Positions 10,201 through 19,100 of a stretch of DNA of 64,000 nt are shown piece by piece. Source of the stretch: Adlercreutzia sp. ZJ304 (lineage in GTDB: Bacteria > Actinomycetota > Coriobacteriia > Coriobacteriales > Eggerthellaceae). The notes below the pieces were generated by a model. That model was not told the origin of the DNA. It made no database searches and saw only the letters and a program-made list of their open reading frames with translations. The stretch covers positions 1 through 64,000 of the forward strand of contig NZ_JAAKEG010000009.1 in NCBI RefSeq assembly GCF_011039075.1, written 5' to 3'. Each line of letters starts with the position of its first letter. Position 1 is the first letter of the stretch. The position numbers and the translations under genes were made by a program.

Positions 10201-13200
10201 CCTACATGTTGGGTCGCGCACTAATAACGCAAGGCTACGACACTGTTACTGCTTTCTTTAGCGAAGACCATACTGGTGAAAAGCTTACTGCGAAGGTGTC
10301 TTTTGCAGTGGGTACGTCGGCCGAGCAGCAAGCTTGGGTGCTAAATCCTGCATCTGGCGATGACATTTTCACGTCTCGGGGCAAACTTGTGAACTATGGT
10401 GGCAGCTTGTCGTTTACATTTAAGCCGGGCACGGGCTATGTTACGTACATGACCGTTAATGGTGTGCGCACGCAGGTGGGCGAAACGCATACCATAATGG
10501 GCATAACAAGCGACCAAGAAATTCTTATAGAATTCAAACAGTCTGATTACAGCGATCCGCCTGACCAGAAAGAATACTTCGATATATGGGTGTCTAGCGA
10601 GGGTGACGGCAGCATAGATCCTGCTGGTACGCCTGATGCCACTGGTAAGAATCGTGTGCAAGTGGCAGAAAATGGCAATCAGGCTTTCACATTCCAGCCC
10701 GGTGCAGGCATGCAACTTAGCCAGTTGATAGTAGATGGTAATCCTGTTGGCATAGAACTGAATTCAGTTGGAGAATATGTATTCGGCAACGTGCAACAAT
10801 CACATAGCATTCATGCGGTGTTCGCAGCTGCGCCGAACAATAATCTGACGAAGTATACACTTGAGGCTGTTACGCAGGGCGGTGTTAATGGCGGCACACT
10901 AAGCAACAGCGGAAATGTTTACGCTAGCGCTAAGCAGCCAGCGCAGGTAACCGTAAGTCCGAATAGCGGGTTTGTTATTGGTGCAGTATTAATTGACGGG
11001 CGCGAACAGGCGCTTTCTGGAGCTGGCAGCGTGCTTTCGGGTAGCGTTTATGGTGCTACTTTGCAGTTGCCGTTTACGGGTACCGGTGATGTACATGCTG
11101 TGGTTGTGCGGTTTGTGCCAGACGATACGCGCGTAAGTGTACACACACAGGTGTTGGGCGTTGGCGGCACTATAAGCCCTTCGGGTAGTTCGCTTATAGC
11201 AGCTGGTAAAGAGCAAACTTTCACCATGAAGCCCGATGAAGGATACACTGCCGATTTCATGCGCCAAGTAGATGCCAATGGCAATGTTATAGCGAATTTA
11301 TCGTTGGATAGCGCGTTTTCGCACACTATGAAAATTACAGCTGAAACTTGGATTGAGTGTGCGTTTAAGGAAGATGGCAACTCAAAGCCGCCGGTTAGCT
11401 ATCCTGTAACTATTAAAGGTAGCGAAGGTGGAAGCGTGTCGCCTTCTGGAAATCAGTTTGTGGGCGCAGATAGTTCTATAACGATAACTGCAACGCCGAA
11501 TGCGGGTTACAAAGTAGGGCAGGTACTTGTAGGTAGCCGCGATATAACGCAGCAAATGAGCGGCAGTACCATCAATATTAGCGGCAGCCTAATTGCAGAG
11601 CTTTCATCTGGTAGTGCTGCGGTAGATGTGAAGGTGATGTTTGAGCCTGTAAAATCTACTAAGGTGGAAATAAATCTATCTAGTACTAACGGTGGCACCA
11701 TATCGCCCTCAGGCAAATATAACGCCACAATTGGCGAGACGCTGAATCTAACGTTTGTGCCCGAAAATGCCACAAGCGATATGATGAAAGAAATACAAAT
11801 TACCTATTTGGGCGACGACGGCACAACTGAAGTGCAAACCATTCCGGCTAAGAATCAATACAGCTATTCGCTGGTAGTTACTGACCGCATAGTGGGCGTG
11901 CATGCTGTATTTGACAAGCGCAGCGCAGATGCCCCGGCAGCGAAATTGCGCAGCGCAACCGTAAGCATAGCCAGCGGATGCGAAAGTATGGGTAGGATAA
12001 TTCAGCCTGCAAGTGGTACGGCTCAAGTGGCTGAAGGCGATTTTCTGCAGATAAGCGCCGAGCCTGCAAATGGATATAAAGTGCAAGGCATTACGCTAAA
12101 TGGCTCATCAATTACAACCAAGCCGGGCAATGTATTCTTCGTAAACTACAATGCTCTTAGCGACGGCAGCAACAATTTAGTAGTGTCGTTTGCGCCTATA
12201 GCGCCTAAGGAAGTGCCTGTGTGGGTGCAGGTTTCTACTAAGAATGTGTCGGCATGGCCTGAAAACACCACCGTTCCTTACTACACAGCCGATGAGAACA
12301 TATTCTTGTTCTATCCGGCGGCGGGTTATGTTGTAACTCGCTTGCAGGCAAGTTTAGATGGTAGCTCTAATCTGATAGACCTAGATTTCGAGCAGATAAG
12401 TCACGGCGAATTTATGAACAATATAGCCAATTTGAAGAGCATGAGGTCTGGTGGCTTAGTGAATAATGTTCGTAGTGCTGAAAACGTTGGCGCGACTTTA
12501 GGTGCACAGGCGCAAAGTAAAGCGGCGACCAATGAGCAGAGCATTCGCTACTATAAAACTGGGTTGCAATATGTGGACGCTACAAGTGTGGAACTTATTC
12601 CTACTGTAGAGCCAATAGGCAACAAGGAAGACAACGCACTTGGCACTCAGGGTGAACTAACAAATGCTAGCTTATTTGTAACCGGTGGCAGTGTGCTGGG
12701 TGCAGCTAGTCCAATGCGTGTTCCGGTGGGAAGCGATATTCCTATGAATTTGCAACCCGACGAGGGTAAAACTATCTCGTATATTTCACTGCATTATAAC
12801 GATGGAAGTCGCAAAATTCTGCAAGATAACAATGTGAATGACGGCGCTTTTGTATTAGACGGCAAGTATACAACTAGCGATTTAGCGGCTGTTTATGTTG
12901 TGTTTAAGACCAGACCGGTTTTGGCAAATACTACTCCTGTGGAAATAATAGTGAATGGGCAAGGTGGCGCGGTAAGCCCCGGCGAGGGAGTCTTTGATGC
13001 GATAATTGATAAGCCGCAGACATTCACGTTTACCTACGATAACGACAAAGCATATATTGCTGAACTGAAGGTAAATGGCACTAAGGTATTTATAGATAAA
13101 TTTGCCCAAAGTTATACATATCCGAATGTTGATAGCAATTTCACCAGCTTAGAGGTAACGTTTGCGCAGGGTAGTGCAACTAGTCCCAGTAATACCACTT

Positions 13201-14318
13201 GGCAAGACCCGCAAACACCCGGTAACTTCTACACTGTGGTTGGCGTTAGCGATGCGGGCGGCAGCGTGTGTCCGTCTAGCATAAGCGTTCAGGGCGACAA
13301 ACTTGCAAGCCAAGCATTTACATTCCGCGCAAACGATGGGTATATGCTTACGGGTGCCGAAGTGCGCAGCGGATCTGCCAACGGAAACGTGGTAAAAACT
13401 TACACGCTTGACGAATTGCGCAGTATGGGAAATTGTCTTGTGCTGTCGGGTATATCTCAAAACTTGTGGGTGCGCGGTATTTTTGTAGTGGATGAATTTA
13501 CGGTAGATGTAACTGTTGGTGAGGGCGGCACAGTTGCACGCGATGGGCGTGAAGTTAGCGCTACGCTTAGCGTGCCGGCAGGAGAAAAACTACTGCTAAC
13601 TGAACGGGCTGACGAAGGTTATACGTTTGATGGTTTCCGCACGAAAGGGTACATGATTAGCTACGATGGAGTTGCCGAAGCACCGCAGATGATGGCGTTG
13701 GATAGTTCTGAAGCGGGCGGCGTTGATGCCGAGGCGCGCGCAGCTGAGGCACGTGCAACTGAGGCACGCGCAACCGAGGCACGCGCAACCGAGGTGCATT
13801 CGTTCACGGTGGGCGCGTCGGGCGGTCGCATAATTGCATCGTTTAACGAAAAGAAAGACGATCCTATTATTAATCCGCCAACTCCCGGGGTTGAATGTGT
13901 TGTTGACGCTTCGTCTTCTGGGCACGGCAGCATAACGCCATCTGGTAAGCATACATATGCTGCTGGTACTAGGGTTGAATTTACGCTTACTCCAGAGTCT
14001 TCGCAATGGCAAGCCGATAGCATTACTCTGACAAGTAAAGGACAAACACAGACACTGAAACCCACTACTCCTACTTCGTTTGTTTTAACAGTGGAGTCGG
14101 ATTGCACTGTGGTGGCTAATTTCTCGGCTTTGGCTCCGGCGGGGTCAAATAGTGCTCCTGCTAAGGCGCTTCGCCACTTAACGTCTTTGGCGCAAACTGG
14201 CGATTTAACCGTTCCCGGCATTTTGGTGCTAACTGGTGTTGCGTGCGCGGCACTAGGCGTGGCTCTGTTAACTAACGGGCGCGGTCGCCGTCGCAAAAGT
14301 TATGGCAAACATGCGTAA
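7263..14318 (+). CDS. Giant InlB-repeat adhesin with LAQTG sorting signal
   Basis: 2351 residues. Start ATG at 7263 with AAAGGGAAAAGGG upstream; a second ATG at 7275 is possible. The signal peptide (about 1-33) ends in ALA-Q. The body is a string of divergent InlB B-repeats of about 70-90 residues with the pattern 'GG.(I/V)SPSG......G....F...P..GY.....V.G', common in secreted adhesins of gut actinobacteria. Residues 2309-2314 read LAQTGD, followed by a 20-residue hydrophobic helix and a basic tail (GRGRRRK). That is the LAxTG form associated with class E sortases rather than LPxTG, so covalent attachment to the wall is likely. Near residue 2157 a run of EARAT repeats forms a charged linker. 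A strong terminator follows. Confidence 0.88.
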   Translation: MGSAMGKQLKRALAVVLAVCMVLGLNPASALAQTDGAIRNIDTGEKQESRATDGMNWEENGSGVSTESSQLSAGGDQVSTTVSVKVISNFKATITNAAPVQIESEPLLEQDVHKADYTINAQLTGGVPNSNNEYTYKWVVYEMNGGVQAQTAIFESTEFAATADASKNASVALWLNDANVKDASGKTVKDILDFGNASAAPTYNFYLVAKDSTGYTVTSNSQTVVCGATFEFQKMTDAGSNASVSAWTYRGGATLKATDIIPSQNGGNATIYNELLNAADGDEITTALDLAITNQLAVDDKAPQAISTINEVRIPANTSAQKDKIRVWHIVQNGGNTSVVPVNSFDLDNGSVVITDANTLSAGVGVFAVSVASEKKVAVSAIAATKVDSSAGYNFPDVGGKVTPSGKINYAPGTKVQYTFLPFSGYELARVDVLQGTAGSVIESYAPAAQQGSGLQALPGLNYLDFTVPTLGNEYTIAAYFKATTAAQGKLINVSVGAGEEDATGTVTVISGEMSQTADSTNTESNPKGVYSTLSGVATFQFNGVSGSVLDYVEVDLNGTGKQRANVVGDTLTLTGINNTTSVVAHFRYGTQITYPNHTVTVTNNYTPQTTATDAGVSVGPASSTVVHGGSKIISMEGNQNTYYLAKLTVDGVAVTPSMTAAGSYIITDVLADVDVQADFRLVQQTRDIVVTGGANGTVSGTGVTMDSSGANGTVTYLHGRDVVITAVPNNGYEAIVKVNGATDGVVAGVNNSFTIAGSALEDASAKIEIEFKDKGDKPIENPVTAIFTIEGDSSYGTVAVQGKSLTSASSLQERTVEFTTSTIDFTATPKASDEDSNNYYSYSVVVKCGADILNSTNGTYSIPADKVKAENGAITVTFTRASSPKPPAPITYQLRGKVETTANFSGTGTINPTNATYTSNSADAGVLFTITPEDGTQGQKSKLANVAVSSGANSSLPVLTWTGGDIQLNAQSANGAAYTYMLGRALITQGYDTVTAFFSEDHTGEKLTAKVSFAVGTSAEQQAWVLNPASGDDIFTSRGKLVNYGGSLSFTFKPGTGYVTYMTVNGVRTQVGETHTIMGITSDQEILIEFKQSDYSDPPDQKEYFDIWVSSEGDGSIDPAGTPDATGKNRVQVAENGNQAFTFQPGAGMQLSQLIVDGNPVGIELNSVGEYVFGNVQQSHSIHAVFAAAPNNNLTKYTLEAVTQGGVNGGTLSNSGNVYASAKQPAQVTVSPNSGFVIGAVLIDGREQALSGAGSVLSGSVYGATLQLPFTGTGDVHAVVVRFVPDDTRVSVHTQVLGVGGTISPSGSSLIAAGKEQTFTMKPDEGYTADFMRQVDANGNVIANLSLDSAFSHTMKITAETWIECAFKEDGNSKPPVSYPVTIKGSEGGSVSPSGNQFVGADSSITITATPNAGYKVGQVLVGSRDITQQMSGSTINISGSLIAELSSGSAAVDVKVMFEPVKSTKVEINLSSTNGGTISPSGKYNATIGETLNLTFVPENATSDMMKEIQITYLGDDGTTEVQTIPAKNQYSYSLVVTDRIVGVHAVFDKRSADAPAAKLRSATVSIASGCESMGRIIQPASGTAQVAEGDFLQISAEPANGYKVQGITLNGSSITTKPGNVFFVNYNALSDGSNNLVVSFAPIAPKEVPVWVQVSTKNVSAWPENTTVPYYTADENIFLFYPAAGYVVTRLQASLDGSSNLIDLDFEQISHGEFMNNIANLKSMRSGGLVNNVRSAENVGATLGAQAQSKAATNEQSIRYYKTGLQYVDATSVELIPTVEPIGNKEDNALGTQGELTNASLFVTGGSVLGAASPMRVPVGSDIPMNLQPDEGKTISYISLHYNDGSRKILQDNNVNDGAFVLDGKYTTSDLAAVYVVFKTRPVLANTTPVEIIVNGQGGAVSPGEGVFDAIIDKPQTFTFTYDNDKAYIAELKVNGTKVFIDKFAQSYTYPNVDSNFTSLEVTFAQGSATSPSNTTWQDPQTPGNFYTVVGVSDAGGSVCPSSISVQGDKLASQAFTFRANDGYMLTGAEVRSGSANGNVVKTYTLDELRSMGNCLVLSGISQNLWVRGIFVVDEFTVDVTVGEGGTVARDGREVSATLSVPAGEKLLLTERADEGYTFDGFRTKGYMISYDGVAEAPQMMALDSSEAGGVDAEARAAEARATEARATEARATEVHSFTVGASGGRIIASFNEKKDDPIINPPTPGVECVVDASSSGHGSITPSGKHTYAAGTRVEFTLTPESSQWQADSITLTSKGQTQTLKPTTPTSFVLTVESDCTVVANFSALAPAGSNSAPAKALRHLTSLAQTGDLTVPGILVLTGVACAALGVALLTNGRGRRRKSYGKHA
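13731..13790 (+). repeat. 15-bp minisatellite inside the adhesin
   Basis: Four head-to-tail copies of GAGGCACGCGCAACC (copies one and two differ at a few bases) encode EARAA-EARAT-EARAT-EARAT. The unit is in frame, so slippage lengthens or shortens a charged linker without a frameshift. Confidence 0.9.
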
Positions 14319-14345
14319 ATTCTGCCAGTTTTAACAGTTATTGTG

Positions 14346-14377
14346 AATTGCGGGCGCTCGTATGGGTGCCCGCAATT
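14346..14377 (+). terminator. Terminator of the giant adhesin gene
   Basis: AATTGCGGGC (14346-14355) pairs perfectly with GCCCGCAATT (14368-14377) over a 12-base loop, 27 bases after the stop. The T tract is short. Confidence 0.75.
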
Positions 14378-14527
14378 TATATGGTGTATAAAGTGAAGCG
14401 CTAGTAGATATGCCCCGTTCGCACGCGTTATAGGTTTCAAGCATGTAAAGATGCGCGTAGAAGAAGTGGTTTTGGCGTATCATTTCCTCCGGGCAAGCCT
14501 TTAGCCCGAAGAAGAGAAGGGGAGATC

Positions 14528-15865
14528 ATGGCAGATGCTACTGCAGATACTGCTGCATTGGATCCCAATTTAGATAATGGCGCAACTATAAGGCGCGTTG
14601 CGGTTTCATCGTTTTTGGGTAATTTTATTGAGTGGTTTGACTATGCGTCGTATTCCTATTTTGCAACTGTAATAGCCGCGGTGTTTTTCGCTTCGGAAGA
14701 CCCGACTGCAGCGCTTATTAGTACATTTGCGGTGTTTGCGGTGTCGTTCATTATGCGCCCTGTTGGTGCACTATTTTGGGGCAGCTTGGGCGATAAAAAA
14801 GGTCGCAAATGGGCGCTTTCCGTAAGTATATTCCTTATGTCTGGCGCAACATTTCTTATCGGCTGTTTGCCAACCTATGCAATGATAGGTTTAGGTGCGC
14901 CGCTGCTGTTGTTGCTTCTGCGCATGGTGCAGGGCTTTTCAGCTGCAGGAGAATATGCTGGTGCGGCAACGTTTTTGGCTGAATACGCTCCGCAAGATAA
15001 ACGCGGCTTGTACTGTTCGCTAGTTCCGGCATCTACTGCTGTTGGCTTGCTTGTGGGTTCTACTCTGGCAACCATAATGACTATATTTATGCCTGAAGAA
15101 GCCGTAAATATGTGGGGATGGCGCATTCCGTTTTTATTGGCTGGTCCGCTTGGGCTTATTGCGCACTACATTCGCACTAGGCTTGAAGATTCGCCCACAT
15201 ATCAGTCAATGCAGGAAAATTTGGCGACTACTCATAGCGAAGGGCAGCATCCTATTCGCGATCTGTGTAAAAACCATTTGCGCGAACTTATTGTCTCGTT
15301 TGGCGCTTGTATGCTGAATGCAGTTGGTTTTTATGCAGTTCTAACATATCTGCCTACATATTTGGAAACGGCTGTGGGCATGCCTGCCGACGAATCGCAG
15401 CTGGCTACCACCATATCGCTTGTGGCATACATTGCATTCATATTCATATCGGGCAAAATATCCGATCGCTTCGGGCGCAAGAAAATGCTTATTAGCGCCT
15501 GTGTGCTTTTTATCGTGCTTACGGTTCCTGCGTTTATGTTGCTGAATACGGCACAATTCATAATAGTTCTTGGGGTAGAGCTGGTTATGTGCTTTGTGCT
15601 AACCATTAACGACGGAACGCTTTCCAGCTATCTTACCGAAACATTTCCTACCGATGTGCGCTACACCGGTTTTGCATTAAGCTTCAATTTGGCGAATGCT
15701 ATATTTGGCGGTACCGCGGCTATGATAGGCACAGCGCTTATATCGGCAACCGGGTCTAATTTGGCACCGGCATGGTATATGGTGGTGGTTGCTGTTGTGG
15801 CGCTGGTGGCTATGATTTTGTCGCACGAGAACAGTCACAAGCACTTAGACGAAATAGGGAATTGA
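14528..15865 (+). CDS. MFS transporter, metabolite:H+ symporter (ProP-like) family
   Basis: 445 residues, about 12 hydrophobic helices. 'NFIEWFDYASY' in helix 1, 'MRPVGALFWGSLGDKKGRK' between helices 2 and 3 and 'RMVQGFSAAGEYAGA' in helix 4 are hallmarks of the metabolite:H+ symporter branch of the major facilitator superfamily (relatives: ProP, KgtP, ShiA). It should import a small organic acid, betaine or similar solute with protons. The exact substrate cannot be read from sequence. GGGGAG precedes the ATG by 4 bases. It is monocistronic, ended by the hairpins at 15917-16027, and converges on the flavoprotein gene. Confidence 0.88.
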   Translation: MADATADTAALDPNLDNGATIRRVAVSSFLGNFIEWFDYASYSYFATVIAAVFFASEDPTAALISTFAVFAVSFIMRPVGALFWGSLGDKKGRKWALSVSIFLMSGATFLIGCLPTYAMIGLGAPLLLLLLRMVQGFSAAGEYAGAATFLAEYAPQDKRGLYCSLVPASTAVGLLVGSTLATIMTIFMPEEAVNMWGWRIPFLLAGPLGLIAHYIRTRLEDSPTYQSMQENLATTHSEGQHPIRDLCKNHLRELIVSFGACMLNAVGFYAVLTYLPTYLETAVGMPADESQLATTISLVAYIAFIFISGKISDRFGRKKMLISACVLFIVLTVPAFMLLNTAQFIIVLGVELVMCFVLTINDGTLSSYLTETFPTDVRYTGFALSFNLANAIFGGTAAMIGTALISATGSNLAPAWYMVVVAVVALVAMILSHENSHKHLDEIGN

Positions 15866-15916
15866 CGGGCGCGAAGTAACATTTATATGTAAACGATATC
15901 CAACGCGCGAAACCGG

Positions 15917-15947
15917 GGAGACTGCGTTCAGAAGCTGCGCAGTCTCC
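15917..15947. terminator. Perfect hairpin, small repeat family copy 1
   Basis: GGAGACTGCG (15917-15926) and CGCAGTCTCC (15938-15947) form a perfect 10-bp stem over TTCAGAAGCTG. The loop sequence recurs in the larger hairpin just downstream and near 22600. Confidence 0.8.
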
Positions 15948-15951
15948 ACTT

Positions 15952-16027
15952 AGATTCTGACGATACGGAAGAGCTACGTTCAGAAGCTGCGCAGCCTTCA
16001 CTACGCTCTTCCGCATCGCCAGAATCT
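15952..16027. repeat. Long hairpin, small repeat family copy 2 and likely bidirectional terminator
   Basis: Arms 15952-15974 and 16005-16027 are complementary at 21 of 23 positions, the two others being A/C oppositions. The 30-base loop (15975-16004) matches the loop of the hairpin at 22577-22644 at about 25 of 30 positions, although the arms are unrelated. It lies between two convergent genes. Confidence 0.85.
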
Positions 16028-16055
16028 TGTAGCTTTAACTACGTTTTCCTTATAA

Positions 16056-16697
16056 CTAGCGGATAAAGTTTGTGCGTGCAGCAGGCTCAGGCGCGGGTGG
16101 CAGAATGCCTGCGGCTTCTCCGGCTTTTTGGCACTTCAGGTGATATGCCATGTTGTGCCCAAGCACGCGCATTGTGCGCAAGCCTTCGGCATCTTGTTCG
16201 GCATCTTCAGCACTGTTGCCGTAAACCATATTCCAATAGGATGACGATATAATCGGCATCTGCACGATGGTGTAGTACTTGTTAAGCTGATCGAATGTAG
16301 ACGAGCAACCACCGCGGCGCGCCACAACAACTGAAGCTGCAGGTTTGAACGGATAAATGTTTACACCGCCTAGCGCCTGCGAATAAAACGACCTGTCCAT
16401 AAACGAGGTTGTTGCGCCCGATGCTGCGGCATAGTGCACCGGTGTTCCGAATATGAACCCGTCGTAGTCGGCTGCAATATGATTAAATTCATTTACTACA
16501 TCGTGGAAAGTGCATTCGCCTTCGTGCGTTGCGCAGTATTGGCAGCCAATGCATCCAGCTATGGGTTTTGCGCCCACCCAAAAGCGCCCTACTTCAATGC
16601 CGTCTTCCGTAAGCGCTTTTTCTATTTCATCTAGTGCGCGATTTGTAGTACCGTTTTTGTGCGGACCACCATTTACGAGCATTACTTTAATAGCCAT
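16056..16697 (-). CDS. Iron-sulfur flavoprotein / flavodoxin-family reductase
   Basis: 213 residues. It opens with 'KVMLVNGGPHKNGTTNRAL', the FMN-phosphate loop of the NADPH-dependent FMN reductase/Isf fold. Cys49, Cys52, Cys55 and Cys62 (C-x2-C-x2-C-x6-C) resemble the compact 4Fe-4S site of iron-sulfur flavoproteins. 'GFIFGTPVHYAAASG' is the second flavin-contact loop. It probably moves electrons or reduces small quinone-like substrates in the cytoplasm; partner unknown. AAGGAG lies 6 bases before the ATG at 16697. It is divergent from the aminotransferase gene with 172 bases between. Confidence 0.85.
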   Translation of the reverse strand: MAIKVMLVNGGPHKNGTTNRALDEIEKALTEDGIEVGRFWVGAKPIAGCIGCQYCATHEGECTFHDVVNEFNHIAADYDGFIFGTPVHYAAASGATTSFMDRSFYSQALGGVNIYPFKPAASVVVARRGGCSSTFDQLNKYYTIVQMPIISSSYWNMVYGNSAEDAEQDAEGLRTMRVLGHNMAYHLKCQKAGEAAGILPPAPEPAARTNFIR

Positions 16698-16798
16698 GTT
16701 AACTCCTTGTTTTGCAGTTTATGCCATGGAATTATACTCTTCACGTTTGCGTGGTTTCTGCGTGCTATAAGCGAGAGTACAATTAGATTTGAGTATTC

Positions 16799-16831
16799 CG
16801 CCAGCGACACAGCGACAGGTTGCTGCTGGCG
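16799..16831 (+). promoter_or_regulatory. Leader hairpin upstream of the aminotransferase
   Basis: CGCCAGC (16799-16805) pairs with GCTGGCG (16825-16831), with further inner pairing (AGCGAC/GTTGCT). It is followed by TTATTTGG and lies 38 bases before the start codon. It may be an attenuator or leader structure; no known riboswitch class recognised. Confidence 0.35.
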
Positions 16832-16869
16832 TTATTTGGGGATATGGCACAAACGGAGGATTTGTATTT

Positions 16870-18051
16870 ATGATTAATCAAAAAATGTTCGACTTAGGTG
16901 CTGAACCTAATAAAATTCGCGAATTGTTTGCATACGGGCTTAAGCGCAAAGCTGAAATTGGTGCTGAGAATGTGTTTGATTACAGCATAGGCAACCCCAG
17001 TGTGCCGGCGCCGGAATGCGTGCATCAGGCATTTGTTGAGCAACTACAACAAGACCCGGTAGTGGCGCATGAATATACGCCCAGCCCCGGCGATCCAGCG
17101 GTGCGAAAAGCTATTGCTGACTACATAACAAGTGAATTTGGCATTTCGGCTACTGCTGGCAATGTCTATGTTACATCTGGGGCATCGTCAGCCATTGCTA
17201 TAACGCTTTCGGCTATTTGCGAGCCGGGCGATGAGGTTATAGCTATTGCGCCATATTTTCCGGAGTATCGCACGTGGACGCACACCGCAGATTGTACTCT
17301 CGTGGAAATTCCCGCAAGTGTGCCCAGCTTCCAGCCCGATATAGCGGCAATAGAGGCGGCGATAAATGAGCGTACAAGTGCCATAATAATTAATAGCCCG
17401 AATAATCCGGTCGGCGCTGTATATACGCGCGAAAACTTGCAAGCGCTTGCCAAGATGTTAGCTGCTAAAGAACAAGAGCTAGGTCGGCGTATATTCATTG
17501 TGGCTGATGAGCCCTATAGGGAAATAACTTACGGTGCCGATATACCATATGTTCCGAATCTGTATGCAGACACTATAGTGTGTTATTCGTTTAGCAAATC
17601 GCTTTCGCTGCCGGGCGAGCGCATAGGGTACATTTACGTTAGCGACCGCATGGGCGATGCGCAAGCAATAAGCACAGCTGTGGCTGGTGCGGGCAGGGCG
17701 TTAGGTTACATTTGTGCGCCCGTTATGTTGCAGCGCGTTATAGCGAAATGCTTGGGCACGCCAAGCGATGTGGCTACGTATGCCTCCAACAGAGAACTGC
17801 TAACGCAAGGACTTAGCGAATTGGGTTACGAATATGTGCAGCCAGAAGGCGCATTCTATTTATGGGTTCGCGCTTTAGAGCCCGATGCGATAGCATTTTC
17901 TGAACGCGCGAAAGACTATGAGCTTTTGCTAGTTCCGTCTGACAGTTTTGGCGTTAAAGGTTGGGTGCGTCTGTCGTATTGCATTGCGCGCAGCACCATA
18001 GAGCGCAGTATGCCTGCATTCCGAGCCCTGATGGAAAGCTACAACGGTTAA
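16870..18051 (+). CDS. Class I/II pyridoxal-phosphate aminotransferase
   Basis: 393 residues from the ATG at 16870, chosen because ACGGAGG lies upstream and the fold starts there; 27 extra codons upstream have no site. Fold-type I features are in order: 'DYSIGNPSVPAP' (substrate arm), 'TSGASSAIAITL' (PLP phosphate), 'INSPNNPVG' (Asn contacting PLP), 'VADEPYR' (Asp/Tyr) and 'SFSKSLSLPGERIGY' with the Schiff-base lysine. It exchanges amino groups between an amino acid and a 2-oxo acid. It resembles the aspartate/aromatic aminotransferase group, but the substrate is not determined. It is monocistronic and ends before the terminator at 18110. Confidence 0.88.
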   Translation: MINQKMFDLGAEPNKIRELFAYGLKRKAEIGAENVFDYSIGNPSVPAPECVHQAFVEQLQQDPVVAHEYTPSPGDPAVRKAIADYITSEFGISATAGNVYVTSGASSAIAITLSAICEPGDEVIAIAPYFPEYRTWTHTADCTLVEIPASVPSFQPDIAAIEAAINERTSAIIINSPNNPVGAVYTRENLQALAKMLAAKEQELGRRIFIVADEPYREITYGADIPYVPNLYADTIVCYSFSKSLSLPGERIGYIYVSDRMGDAQAISTAVAGAGRALGYICAPVMLQRVIAKCLGTPSDVATYASNRELLTQGLSELGYEYVQPEGAFYLWVRALEPDAIAFSERAKDYELLLVPSDSFGVKGWVRLSYCIARSTIERSMPAFRALMESYNG

Positions 18052-18109
18052 TGAGCTGCAATAGTTTGCCAGTTATGACAATTGACCGAACTTGTATATG
18101 CCTAACTAA

Positions 18110-18147
18110 AATGCCCTTTGTTGGTACAACTGCCAATAAAGGGCATT
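18110..18147. terminator. Bidirectional terminator between convergent genes
   Basis: AATGCCCTTT (18110-18119) pairs with AAAGGGCATT (18138-18147), extended inward by TTGG/CCAA with one bulge. It is followed by ATTTTCTTTTTT on the plus strand, a classic T tract, and serves the aminotransferase gene and perhaps the opposing nuclease gene. Confidence 0.85.
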
Positions 18148-18197
18148 ATTTTCTTTTTTGGATCTATGAATTTATACTTAATGTATTTAGCTTTGTA

Positions 18198-19061
18198 TTA
18201 AATGCCAAACTCGGTAAAAAGCTGATCACGATAAGCTGGGTCTTTAGAGGCTTTAAGAACGTCAGCTTCACGTCCAGCGGCAAATAGGTGTTCGATAAGA
18301 GAGTCGTAGCGTGCGGCTTCCGTGCGTCCTTGTTGTAAGCCTTCAGTTCGTCCTCGCTCTAACCCCCGTTCTTCTCCCTCTTTTAGAGCAGCTCTGCGGG
18401 CTATACGTACTTCTCGCTCCCAATCTTCCCCTATTGTACTTACAGAAAACACCTTATTCACCCACTCTCTATCTTCATTGGCTCTATCTACTGCGCAAGC
18501 AATAGATGTAACTAGTTTGTCTTGTTTATCTATTTTACCAGTGGAGACATACTCCATAAAAGAAAGCAGGTGCTTATCTTTTGTCTTCTTATAATCTTTA
18601 CAGTTAAGAGCAATCCAGTGTATACCGCTGTCTATATCTAAAGATGTGTCTTGTCTACATATTGGTTCTATTTCATAAATTGGAAGTCCTGCTTTGAAAG
18701 GATCGTGATTGCAAACAAAGATAATATAGCTTGTGTCTAGCTTATCGTAGTCTGCCCCTTTATCAAGCGATGCAGTATCAATAGATGCTTGATAGTATCT
18801 ATATCTCCTAGCGATATCTGCTCTTTGTTGAATTTGTAGTTCTATGTCAAAAACTTCATGTTTTGTTTTAGCAAACAAATCTAACCTAACACTCTTAAAG
18901 TCTAGTCTAGGTTCTATTGCTTGTTCAGCGTTTTTATAGATTAGATCATCTATTTGTTTACCTAATACACACTCTAGAAAGTCTTTACATATTTCTTTTT
19001 GAATCATTACGCGATTAAACATAAATTGATTAGTAATAGAAACAGTAGCTTGCTCATCCAT
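18198..19061 (-). CDS. Rpn-family (PD-(D/E)XK) recombination-promoting nuclease
   Basis: 287 residues from the ATG at 19061. The ORF continues 33 codons upstream, but that stretch is hydrophobic and atypical. 'RLDLFAKTKHEVFDIELQIQQ' carries the D...ExQ core of the PDDEXK_2/Rpn family. The tail has the 'EGEERGLERGRTEGLQQGR' coiled repeat seen in this family. Rpn proteins are small DNases linked to horizontal transfer, sometimes annotated as putative transposases. Base composition is visibly more AT-rich than the neighbours, which suggests acquisition. A perfect 20-bp palindrome (19081-19100) lies just upstream. It appears intact. Confidence 0.85.
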   Translation of the reverse strand: MDEQATVSITNQFMFNRVMIQKEICKDFLECVLGKQIDDLIYKNAEQAIEPRLDFKSVRLDLFAKTKHEVFDIELQIQQRADIARRYRYYQASIDTASLDKGADYDKLDTSYIIFVCNHDPFKAGLPIYEIEPICRQDTSLDIDSGIHWIALNCKDYKKTKDKHLLSFMEYVSTGKIDKQDKLVTSIACAVDRANEDREWVNKVFSVSTIGEDWEREVRIARRAALKEGEERGLERGRTEGLQQGRTEAARYDSLIEHLFAAGREADVLKASKDPAYRDQLFTEFGI

Positions 19062-19080
19062 GTTTGTCTTTTCTTTCTCT

Positions 19081-19100
19081 AGAAGATTTATAAATCTTCT
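19081..19100. promoter_or_regulatory. Perfect 20-bp palindrome upstream of the Rpn gene
   Basis: AGAAGATTTA-TAAATCTTCT is fully self-complementary, 20 bases before the nuclease start codon. It is either an operator in the promoter/leader or an mRNA hairpin. No cognate regulator is identified. Confidence 0.5.

Noticed and set aside
13661-14296. 211-codon minus-strand ORF
   Set aside because: It contains the antisense of the EARAT minisatellite and is a shadow of the giant adhesin.
18198-19061. Transposase of an insertion sequence
   Set aside because: The Rpn family is sometimes labelled transposase, but there are no terminal repeats or target duplications around it.
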